A stretch of 16,573 nucleotides of DNA. Origin: Sedimentisphaerales bacterium. GTDB taxonomy: Bacteria > Planctomycetota > Phycisphaerae > Sedimentisphaerales > SM23-30. The translations under genes and the position numbers were made by a program. The notes beneath the pieces are model-generated. The model did no database searches, was not told the origin of the DNA, and saw nothing but the letters and a program-made list of their open reading frames with translations. The stretch is from positions 1 through 16,573 of the forward strand of contig JAFGDI010000100.1 of the NCBI GenBank assembly GCA_016932145.1, written 5' to 3'. Below are positions 7,372-13,877 of this stretch, piece after piece (within the stretch, counting starts at the first letter, position 1; each line of letters begins with the position of its first letter).

Positions 7372-8415
7372 TTACTTAACCGACCCGGCAGATAATATCA
7401 TCTCTTTAATATCATTTACAAATTCCTGGCCGGGCAGGCCCTTTTCAGTTGTAACTTTCACATAATCATCGATCACCGGCTTAACCGCTTCTACCCATCT
7501 GGCCTGCTCTTCTGAACTAAGCTCAATAAATTTCTTATTCAGCGATTCGACGAACTCTTTGCCTTCAATATCGGCTTTGTCCCAGGCACCGCCATGCTTT
7601 TCTACCCACTTCATACTAACCTGCTCAAACACTTGCTTGACATCATCAGGCAGTGAATCCCATTTGCCCTTATTCATTACCACATACATTGCCGTAGTGT
7701 ATCCAATAGCAGATGAATCTGTTACCGCACTGATAACCTCACCTTGTTTCCAGCCTTTGAGAGTCTCCATTGGACAAAGAGTAGCCTCGGCCACTCCCTT
7801 TTGCAATGCCTCATAAGTTTCACCCTGGCTCATCGCCACCGGAATAGCCCCCAGCTTCTCGACAATAGTAGCTGAAAGACCTGTAGCTCTCACCTTCATT
7901 CCACTCAGGTCTGACAGTGAAGCAACTTCCTTCTTAGATGCCAGTATTCCCGGGCCGTGCGCATGAATGTATAATACCTTAACATCCTTAAGCTCTGCGG
8001 GCTGATACTTATTATATAATTCGGTAGCTATCTTACTGGCGGTCATGCCATCTGGATAGCCCAGAGGCAGGTCTAAACCCTCCATTAACGGGAACTGACC
8101 GCGAGTATAGGCAAAACAGCTCATGCCTATATCTGATATGCCATCAACTACACCAGTGTAGCATTGTGGTGCCTTTGTCAACGAACCGGCGGGGAAAACC
8201 GCTATCTTTACCCGGCCTTCGGTAAGAGCAGATATTTCATCGGCCCAATCCTGAGCTGCCTGGCATTGAACATGAGTTGGCGGGAAAAACACGCTATAAG
8301 TGAGATTTATGCTTTCAGTACCACTGGCTGCCCCTGCTGAACCATCATCTTTCTGACAACCAGCAAAAACGAACATAGCTGCAAAGCATAACAGTAATTG
8401 CATTATTCTATTCAT
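7372..8415 (-). CDS. dctP: TRAP transporter substrate-binding lipoprotein (DctP type)
   Basis: A 347-residue extracytoplasmic solute receptor. A signal peptide (about 1-19) ends in the lipobox F-A-G-C with Cys20, so the protein should be lipid-anchored rather than free in the periplasm. The residue after Cys is Gln, not Asp. The DctP family domain follows: YSVFFPPTH near 40-48, GRVKIAVFPAG near 67-77, the D-I-G-M-S strand near 95, and GMKVRATG at 172-179. Arg176 is the conserved arginine that forms the salt bridge to the substrate carboxylate. The substrate is therefore probably an organic acid; which one cannot be read from the sequence. The ATG at 8415 is chosen for its ribosome binding site (GGAAGG, 8 nt upstream) and because the signal peptide then starts at the first residue. 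First gene of the dctPQM-uspA operon, with a promoter at 8470-8498. Confidence 0.94.
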   Translation of the reverse strand: MNRIMQLLLCFAAMFVFAGCQKDDGSAGAASGTESINLTYSVFFPPTHVQCQAAQDWADEISALTEGRVKIAVFPAGSLTKAPQCYTGVVDGISDIGMSCFAYTRGQFPLMEGLDLPLGYPDGMTASKIATELYNKYQPAELKDVKVLYIHAHGPGILASKKEVASLSDLSGMKVRATGLSATIVEKLGAIPVAMSQGETYEALQKGVAEATLCPMETLKGWKQGEVISAVTDSSAIGYTTAMYVVMNKGKWDSLPDDVKQVFEQVSMKWVEKHGGAWDKADIEGKEFVESLNKKFIELSSEEQARWVEAVKPVIDDYVKVTTEKGLPGQEFVNDIKEMILSAGSVK

Positions 8416-8469
8416 AAAAAAACCTTCCTGAACTAGAACATAAAAATGAAAAACTAACACGGAAGAATT

Positions 8470-8498
8470 ATTATATAGAATGGCTTAGCCCCAGACAA
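8470..8498 (-). promoter_or_regulatory. Promoter of the TRAP operon
   Basis: On the minus strand TTGTCT (8498-8493, 4/6) and a perfect TATAAT (8475-8470) are 17 bp apart. The start would lie near 8463, giving a leader of about 48 nt before dctP with its strong ribosome binding site. Good sigma-70 match. No clear operator repeat is seen beside it. Confidence 0.6.
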
Positions 8499-8566
8499 TG
8501 TATTTTGCCCTTATTGGTAAAAAAACCGGGTAAAAAACGCTCACGATTCTACAAACAGTAACGCCT

Positions 8567-9754
8567 TCAGGCTATGCCAATTTCTTCATCAGTGAGGTAG
8601 CAAGCCGGGTCCGGCTGCCAGAGATCACCAGTAGTAGCTTCGGCCCGAACACGGAAATTGCCATTGCACACACCCAAAAAGCGGCATTGAGCACACCGAC
8701 CGGTCAGATATTGCTTGCGATTTCTCAATTTATCGAGCAAACCACCTGGCCGCCCGGCCCATATCTCCGAAAATTTCTGCTCTTTTACATTACCCAATAT
8801 CTCATGCCGCCAGAACTGATCGGGGTGAACTGAGCCATCCCAACTGACACAGCCTATGCCCAGACCGGTACTATTGCCGGCGTTCATTTCCAGCAATTTC
8901 ATAACTTCTGCCGCGCGTTGGGGTTTTCCCTCTTGCAATAGCTTAAGATAGATATATGGCCCATCGGCATGATTATCAACAGTGAGAACCTCTTTTTTCA
9001 GGCCGCGAGAAAACATTTCTGCCGTACGAGACATTATAAGGTCTAATACCTCTCGCGACTGGGCATGGGTAAGGTCATCTGCTACCAGCTCACTACCCCT
9101 CCCGGCGTAAACCAGGTGATAAAAACACACTCGCGGTATGCCTTCTGACTCCAGCAGGTCAAATATGCCTGATATATCCGATATATTATTTTTATGTATG
9201 GTAAAACGGAGACCTACCTTAACTCCTACCGACTTGCAATTCCTGATGCCTGCCAAAGCCTTAACATACGCACCCTCCTGACCACGAAAATAGTCATTGG
9301 TCGGCCCTATTCCATCAAGACTGACACCTACATAGCTCAAACCCAGTGAGGCAAATTCCGCTGCCTTCTGCTCAGTTATCAGTGTGCCATTGGTCGAAAT
9401 TACCGCTCGCAAACCCACCGACCGGGCATGGGCTATAAGTTCAGGCAGGTCCGGCCTGGTCAAAGGCTCACCGCCGCTGAACAAAATCACCGGCGAACCA
9501 TAAGCCGCCAGATCGTCCAGAAGCTCAAATCCCTGTGCTGTTGTCAGCTCATCGGCATAATTAAGATTCTCAGACTGAGAATAACAATGATGACAGCGAA
9601 GATTGCAGCGACGGGTAATATTCCAGACAACGACAGGCTTTTTATCAGCAGAAAACTGCAATAAATGACTGGGAAGACGACCAGAATGGCGACTATAACG
9701 CAATGGATCAGATGCCTCCACTGTTCCGCAATATAATTTTGATATACCGATCAT
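8567..9754 (-). CDS. ahbC: Radical SAM protein, AhbC-like (12,18-didecarboxysiroheme deacetylase)
   Basis: A 395-residue radical S-adenosylmethionine enzyme. The [4Fe-4S] motif is Cys50-x3-Cys54-x2-Cys57 (CNLRCHHC), followed by the GGEP SAM-binding motif at 94-97. A SPASM-like C-terminal region carries Cys302, Cys354, Cys357, Cys363 and Cys385 for auxiliary cluster(s). The start (GISKLYCGTVE, then RLPSHLLQFSADKKPVVVWN) and the segment GCVSWDGSVHPDQFWRHEILGN are as I remember them for AhbC, which removes the two acetate side chains from 12,18-didecarboxysiroheme to give Fe-coproporphyrin III in the siroheme-dependent heme route of sulfate reducers and methanogens. I recall this by pattern, not by alignment; AhbD or another SPASM protein is the main alternative. 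No other heme gene is in the window. The ATG at 9754 has no good Shine-Dalgarno but is fixed by the conserved N-terminus. Divergent from the CLC gene. Confidence 0.78.
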   Translation of the reverse strand: MIGISKLYCGTVEASDPLRYSRHSGRLPSHLLQFSADKKPVVVWNITRRCNLRCHHCYSQSENLNYADELTTAQGFELLDDLAAYGSPVILFSGGEPLTRPDLPELIAHARSVGLRAVISTNGTLITEQKAAEFASLGLSYVGVSLDGIGPTNDYFRGQEGAYVKALAGIRNCKSVGVKVGLRFTIHKNNISDISGIFDLLESEGIPRVCFYHLVYAGRGSELVADDLTHAQSREVLDLIMSRTAEMFSRGLKKEVLTVDNHADGPYIYLKLLQEGKPQRAAEVMKLLEMNAGNSTGLGIGCVSWDGSVHPDQFWRHEILGNVKEQKFSEIWAGRPGGLLDKLRNRKQYLTGRCAQCRFLGVCNGNFRVRAEATTGDLWQPDPACYLTDEEIGIA

Positions 9755-9844
9755 AGCTTATTACTATTTGCAGCCAAATTGACTGGAATAATTATTTTTT
9801 CAGCCCAAACAGCCGATAAATGGTTCTTTACATAATATCTTATA

Positions 9845-9873
9845 TTGACACCTAACAGGTGACTATATAGTAT
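9845..9873 (+). promoter_or_regulatory. Promoter of the CLC gene
   Basis: A perfect TTGACA (9845-9850) lies 17 bp upstream of TAGTAT (9868-9873, 4/6 to TATAAT). The start would be near 9880, with a leader of about 42 nt. It is in the 167-bp gap between the divergent AhbC-like and CLC genes. No equally good promoter was found for the AhbC-like gene on the other strand. Confidence 0.5.
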
Positions 9874-9921
9874 TATAGTGCAGAAAATATTAAAAGACAA
9901 CACAATACGACAGAGACCAAA

Positions 9922-11730
9922 ATGATTTTCAATCGCAATAAAACCGGCAAACCGACCATTATCAGCAATTTAGTGTCTCATCTAAGTAAATATGGCATCA
10001 ATGAAGACTCCATGCTCATCATGATCGCCATGCTGATCGGTATTCTCACCGGCCTGGGGTCGCTGATCTTTACCTGGCTGGTAGAATTAGTAAATGACTT
10101 TTGCTATGGCAGTGAACATATAAGCGGCATCTTCAATGGTCAATGGTACTACCTGATAATACTGCCGGCTGTGGGTGCCTTACTGGTTGGAACTATAACC
10201 TATATATTTGCCCGTGAGGCTCGCGGCCATGGCGTACCAGAGGTAATGGACGCCATCGCCAGACGAAACGGCATTATTCGCGGCCGAATAGCTATTGCCA
10301 AATCTATCTCTTCGGCTCTGACCATTGGCTCTGGCGGTAGTGCCGGTACTGAAGGGCCGATCATACAGATTGGAGCTGCCATAGGGTCAAGCACCGGCCA
10401 GTTACTGGGGCTGAAAAAGTCTAATATGAGCATTATTGTCGGCTGCGGAGCGGCTGCTGGCATTTCGGCGATCTTCCATGCCCCTATTGCCGGGGTACTG
10501 TTTGCCCTGGAAGTGTTTCTCCGTAATATAAAGTTCAAAACCTTCTCACCCGTACTGATCGCCTCGGTTATCAGCTCGGTTACCGTCAGTACTATGCTGG
10601 GTAGTAATTCCGCTATCTTTCCCCTGACCGATTCTGCTTTCAGTTTCAACTGGTATGAGACCTTTTTCTATCTGCTTCTGGGTCTTACCTGTGCCTTCCC
10701 GGCTATATGGTTCTGCAAAGCTCTTTATGCTACTGAAGACTTCTTCGAGAAATATGTAAAAGTACACTATATTCTTAAGCCGGTCATCGGTGCTGTCCTG
10801 CTGGGAATTCTGGGTATTGCCATGGTAAAATTGATGGGCGGCACAAAGCCGGCTATCTTTGGTAATGGCTATAATGTCATCAGCGAATGCATTAAGTCAA
10901 GCACCGGCGAAGAAACCGGTCTCAAACCGTCCATAATGGTACTGGCTGCTTTATTACTTATGAAAACGGTTGCCACCTGCTTCACTCTGGGAAGCGGCGG
11001 CAGTGGTGGTGTTTTTGCACCTTCTCTTATGCTCGGTGCGGTAACGGGTAATCTTTTTGGCATGACACTCAACCTGACCGGCCTTTTCCCGGCTGTTCAA
11101 CCGGAAAATTATGCCCTGGTAGGCATGGCCGCTGTTGTCGCAGCTTCTTCCCATGCTCCTATGACTGCTATTATGATCGTCTTTGAAATGACCAGAAACT
11201 ATCAGGTTATGCTGCCACTTATGCTGGCAGTTACTATCGCCCTGTTCTTTTCTCAACTGCTCTGCCGCGATTCTATCTACACCATGAAACTCTCTCGACG
11301 CGGGGTTAACTATCAGGCGATTACCGATATGAGCCTGCTCAGAAATATCACTGTACAGGAAATTATGCATCGTGATGTGCTTATTGCTGATTATAACACC
11401 CCTCTGCTTGATATTATTAATCTGGCAATTGGTCACCAGCACGCAGACTTTGTCATAATGCATAATGGCAATTATTCCGGCACTCTTAATGAATGCGACC
11501 TGCGCGATGCCCTGCTCCAGCCTGAAGCTGTGCCTTTATTACTGGCAGGCGAACTAACCCGAGAAGACATACCCGCTCTTGACCCGCAGGAAACACTCGA
11601 CAATGTACTTAACCTGTTCAGCAGATTGGGCGTAAACTCGCTGCCTGTCCGTCTGGGAAATGATTTCACCGGCATGATAACCAGGGCCGACCTGATCAAT
11701 CGCTATCAAAACGAAATTAACCGCGGCTGA
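9922..11730 (+). CDS. CLC-family chloride channel/transporter with C-terminal CBS pair
   Basis: A 602-residue membrane protein. Residues about 30-460 are the CLC membrane domain and about 473-600 a pair of CBS domains. CLC selectivity motifs: GHGVP at 102-106 (central Ser of E. coli CLC replaced by His103), GSGGSAGTEGP at 136-146 with the gating glutamate Glu144, and GGVFAP at 362-367. Tyr453 (SIYTMKL) matches the pore tyrosine. At the inner proton-glutamate site (E. coli Glu203) alignment of PIAGVLFALEVF gives Val198, with Glu197 matching the neighbouring Glu202. This raises the chance of an uncoupled or channel-like protein, though some CLC antiporters lack that residue. The CBS pair suggests regulation by adenine nucleotides, as in other CBS proteins. 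The ATG at 9922 has a weak GAGA site 6-8 nt upstream. Ion specificity (Cl-, F- or other) is not proven by sequence. Confidence 0.92.
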   Translation: MIFNRNKTGKPTIISNLVSHLSKYGINEDSMLIMIAMLIGILTGLGSLIFTWLVELVNDFCYGSEHISGIFNGQWYYLIILPAVGALLVGTITYIFAREARGHGVPEVMDAIARRNGIIRGRIAIAKSISSALTIGSGGSAGTEGPIIQIGAAIGSSTGQLLGLKKSNMSIIVGCGAAAGISAIFHAPIAGVLFALEVFLRNIKFKTFSPVLIASVISSVTVSTMLGSNSAIFPLTDSAFSFNWYETFFYLLLGLTCAFPAIWFCKALYATEDFFEKYVKVHYILKPVIGAVLLGILGIAMVKLMGGTKPAIFGNGYNVISECIKSSTGEETGLKPSIMVLAALLLMKTVATCFTLGSGGSGGVFAPSLMLGAVTGNLFGMTLNLTGLFPAVQPENYALVGMAAVVAASSHAPMTAIMIVFEMTRNYQVMLPLMLAVTIALFFSQLLCRDSIYTMKLSRRGVNYQAITDMSLLRNITVQEIMHRDVLIADYNTPLLDIINLAIGHQHADFVIMHNGNYSGTLNECDLRDALLQPEAVPLLLAGELTREDIPALDPQETLDNVLNLFSRLGVNSLPVRLGNDFTGMITRADLINRYQNEINRG

Positions 11731-11747
11731 AATAGTTATATTGCCGC

Positions 11748-11784
11748 CAGAGGCTTATGACCCTCTGATTACTCAATCATCAGA
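11748..11784. terminator. Possible weak hairpins between convergent genes
   Basis: Two overlapping short stems lie between the CLC stop and the methyltransferase stop: CAGAGG (11748-11753) with CCTCTG (11762-11767), and TCTGAT (11764-11769) with ATCAGA (11779-11784). They are mutually exclusive and neither has a following T run on either strand, so terminator function is doubtful. Confidence 0.25.
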
Positions 11785-12655
11785 CATTACCGGCTGACAA
11801 AGCCACCCAACCATCATTGTCCGGGTGAAAATAAGCATAAATACCCTTACGGCAATGCTCCATAATGCTCTGCGGATAAAAACAACTGGTATAGCAATTA
11901 TTATTCTCATACATGCGTGTTATCTCATCGGGGCTATATGACTGATAATGATAATGACTAGGCATATCAGAAATATAACTCATTACCGCTTCTACTATCT
12001 GGCGGGGAATACTCACATATTCAGCGCCGATATGCATATCTGAAAGCAAATAATCCATAACGAACATATTGTGCTTTTTTGCAGAACTGAACTCAAATAA
12101 TAACCGCTCCAATTCAATCTTGCAGAGGAAATAACTAAGACCTTCTGCCACTATAAATGCCGGCTTCTCCGGATCATAGTCGGCAAAAACCTCCAATTTC
12201 TTCATCAGCTCTCTGTCACGAACATCAGCCTGAATAAAATGGATGTGCTTAGCCAGCTCCGGGGCAATATCAGTCATCACATATTGCTTTGCGGTAAAAT
12301 CGGTTATGTCAACTTCAATAACCCTGTCGAGCTTATCACCAAAACGGTCTAAAGCCTCCAGAGAAAGCGGATCTGCCCCGCCAGCCAGTATGATCAACTG
12401 AAAAGCACCCTTGGCCCGACGATAATACTGCTCCAGCAACTTGCGTATATAAAACTTGCGATTTACGATTATCTCAGAATACCAGGGACAAATCGCATTG
12501 CAAGACTCCATAAGAACCTGACCTTCACTGAGGTCAAGCCGCTGAAGATACTGACGGGCATACCTGTCGCGATAGACACTCTCACCCCAGAGTATGGCCA
12601 ATGCGGCAGTATGCGAAAGATGTAAAGATACTTTATTTGGCTCTCGGCTGAACAT
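11780..12655 (-). CDS. SAM-dependent methyltransferase, leucine carboxyl methyltransferase (LCM) family-like
   Basis: A 291-residue class I methyltransferase. The SAM-binding strand and Gly-rich loop are at 86-95 (QLIILAGGAD), the acidic residue ending strand two is in RVIEVD (111-116), IQADVRD lies at 141-147, and EGLSYFL at 171-177 is the motif typical of the LCM/TIGR00027 group (usually EGxxxYL). Members of this broad family methylate carboxylates of proteins, as with PP2A in eukaryotes, or small molecules; bacterial substrates are mostly unknown. The ATG at 12655 is preferred because GGAGGGG ends 3 nt and begins 10 nt before it; a TTG nine codons upstream has no such site. It is third in a minus-strand run after the poly-Asp and Arg-Arg-repeat genes, but a terminator-like hairpin separates it from the latter, so co-expression may be partial. 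Family call is fair; target unknown. Confidence 0.75.
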   Translation of the reverse strand: MFSREPNKVSLHLSHTAALAILWGESVYRDRYARQYLQRLDLSEGQVLMESCNAICPWYSEIIVNRKFYIRKLLEQYYRRAKGAFQLIILAGGADPLSLEALDRFGDKLDRVIEVDITDFTAKQYVMTDIAPELAKHIHFIQADVRDRELMKKLEVFADYDPEKPAFIVAEGLSYFLCKIELERLLFEFSSAKKHNMFVMDYLLSDMHIGAEYVSIPRQIVEAVMSYISDMPSHYHYQSYSPDEITRMYENNNCYTSCFYPQSIMEHCRKGIYAYFHPDNDGWVALSAGNV

Positions 12656-12670
12656 ATACCCCTCCAGATA

Positions 12671-12719
12671 CCCAAAAAGCAAAATACCAACCTGGCATTA
12701 CACCCGGCTGGTAGTATTT
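12671..12719 (-). terminator. Terminator or attenuator after the Arg-Arg-repeat gene
   Basis: On the minus strand the segment 12719-12706 (AAATAC, bulge TA, CCAGCC) pairs with 12692-12682 (GGTTGGTATTT): about 12 bp including one G-T wobble and a two-base bulge, loop 13 nt. It is followed by TTTTGCTTTTT. The stem includes the stop codon of the Arg-Arg-repeat gene, and the T run ends only about 5 nt before the ribosome binding site of the methyltransferase, so read-through would directly set its expression. Confidence 0.55.
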
Positions 12720-13125
12720 ATTGCGCTGCTTTGATCGCAGTCGGCTCGGCAACTTTGCGATACCCTAATGCGATCGCCACTTCCAGTATTTCAGTATAAC
12801 TGGGAAATGGCCTTTTATTGATCCGTTTATATTCTTCAATTGCCTTTATGAATATAAACTGCTCGTCTGTCATTTCTCCTTCTTCGGCACTGCGTCTTTC
12901 GTCACAACGCCGACGACCAGGTCCGCGACGACGCTCCATATCGCTGGCACGACGCTCATCCTTAACATTACGACGCTCCGGACCTTTATACACCGCTCCA
13001 ACACCTGAGCGACGATCCATACCGCTGCGTCTTTCGCTTTGGGCACGCCTGTCCTGCTCGGTCCGTTTATCTGACCCTTTACTCCCGGCATCATCCTGTA
13101 TGTCCATCACATTCTGCTCTGCCAT
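12718..13125 (-). CDS. Hypothetical basic protein with Arg-Arg repeats and a small conserved C-terminal domain
   Basis: 135 residues, no signal peptide or membrane helix. The first part (about 18-80) is low-complexity and highly charged, with Arg-Arg pairs at 26, 32, 38, 51, 58, 65, 71 and 77, roughly every six to seven residues and mostly preceded by Asp or Glu (for example DRRAQSERRSGMDRRSG). The second part (about 84-126, MTDEQFIFIKAIEEYKRINK then RPFPSYTEILEVAIALGYRKV) looks like a compact helical domain, perhaps winged-helix-like. I recall similar C-termini in hypothetical proteins of anaerobic bacteria, but no function. The ATG at 13125 has AGGAG 8-9 nt upstream, a strong site. It starts 61 nt after the poly-Asp gene with no terminator between, so the two are probably co-transcribed. 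The repeats could bind nucleic acid or the acidic neighbour; that is speculation. Confidence 0.8.
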   Translation of the reverse strand: MAEQNVMDIQDDAGSKGSDKRTEQDRRAQSERRSGMDRRSGVGAVYKGPERRNVKDERRASDMERRRGPGRRRCDERRSAEEGEMTDEQFIFIKAIEEYKRINKRPFPSYTEILEVAIALGYRKVAEPTAIKAAQ

Positions 13126-13186
13126 CTCTTATTCTCCTGAGTAATTACTGACGAGACCTGAAATGACATGCCGGGCATAACTACTA

Positions 13187-13594
13187 TCAATAGTCGTCAT
13201 CACCATAACCGCCAAAGCGATCAAAGGCATCATCATCATCATCATCGTCGTCGCCATAGTCATCGTCATCATCGTCATCATCATCATCTTCAAAGCCCAT
13301 GTCGTCATCATCTTCTAATGGACTGTAGTCTGAAAAATCATCATCATCATCGTCATCATCATCATCGTCGTCGTCAAAATCGTCAAAAACCGATTCTTCT
13401 TCTACAAATTCATCTGACTGAGCCAGCACATACTTTGCCTCTTCTATCATATCCAGAGGCACACGAACAGAAATTTCACCACTGTCCTGGTCTATTATAT
13501 CGACCGGAATGTCGTGGTCCTCCATCATTGTCTGATAAAATTCTGCTTTATTCTCACTATTAACTACTATCAAAATAGCCATATCCTCAGCCAT
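13187..13594 (-). CDS. Hypothetical acidic protein with poly-aspartate C-terminus
   Basis: 135 residues, cytoplasmic by appearance. Residues about 5-62 look like a small alpha/beta domain (AILIVVNSENKAEFYQTMM, then GEISVRVPLDMIEEAKYVLA), with a pattern reminiscent of DUF2007/ACT-like folds, though I cannot assign a family. From about 63 on it is almost all acidic: Asp runs at 74-86 (13), 103-112 (10) and 115-122 (8), punctuated by Phe, Tyr and Gly, ending in DDDY. The runs are coded by mixed GAT and GAC codons. That such a tract stays open on this strand with a sensible N-terminal domain and a following gene argues it is real. The ATG at 13594 is used, with AGAGG about 11 nt upstream; an ATG four codons later is possible. 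Acidic tails like this can bind Ca2+/Mg2+ or basic proteins; its role here is unknown. Confidence 0.78.
   Translation of the reverse strand: MAEDMAILIVVNSENKAEFYQTMMEDHDIPVDIIDQDSGEISVRVPLDMIEEAKYVLAQSDEFVEEESVFDDFDDDDDDDDDDDDDFSDYSPLEDDDDMGFEDDDDDDDDDDYGDDDDDDDDAFDRFGGYGDDDY
13206..13376 (-). repeat. GAT/GAC trinucleotide repeat tracts coding poly-Asp
   Basis: Three blocks of ATC/GTC triplets on the plus strand (GAT/GAC on the coding strand) lie within the acidic protein gene, separated by short non-repeat segments. Because the unit is three bases, slippage would change the length of the Asp runs without shifting frame. The mix of GAT and GAC lowers slippage compared with a pure repeat. Confidence 0.75.
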
Positions 13595-13785
13595 TTTCCT
13601 AAGGTCCTCTCTAAAAATGCCTTAACTGACAACTAATACACTATATTATTTCTGTAAATTTCGGCCTTTTGGCCTGCTTTTCTGAGACAAAATTTCTGCT
13701 TTTTAAAACTTTTTTATTTTTTTCCGCTCGCATTAACAAATATAACACTTTTACGATATACACCGGCTATTTCAGGCAATAAGCA

Positions 13786-13814
13786 TTGCTAAATGTTCGC
13801 TGAGCAGGTATATT
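13786..13814 (+). promoter_or_regulatory. Possible promoter of the glycosylase-murF run
   Basis: TTGCTA (13786-13791, 4/6) and TATATT (13809-13814, 5/6) are 17 bp apart, giving a leader of about 57 nt. The rest of the 283-bp gap between the divergent genes (13595-13877) is AT-rich, with a T-rich block at about 13700-13728 and a GGCC-TTTT-GGCC palindrome at 13663-13674. No other gene is visible there. Confidence 0.4.
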
Positions 13815-13877
13815 TCTCTTTTCAGACTAATTTAATATCAGATTAATAAAAAAAATCAACAAGACATTAGTACAGTT

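Noticed and set aside
10200..11463. Minus-strand open frames opposite the CLC gene
   Set aside because: Shadows of a clear membrane-protein gene; compositions are atypical and no motif is present.
13168..13563. Plus-strand open frame rich in His and Arg across the triplet repeat
   Set aside because: It is the complement of the GAT/GAC tract: ATC/GTC triplets read in another frame give CAT (His) runs. There is no folded-looking domain, and it overlaps a better gene on the minus strand.
13663..13674. GGCC-TTTT-GGCC palindrome as a terminator or operator
   Set aside because: Only a 4-bp stem with no adequate T run; it follows no gene on either strand, since it lies between divergent genes.
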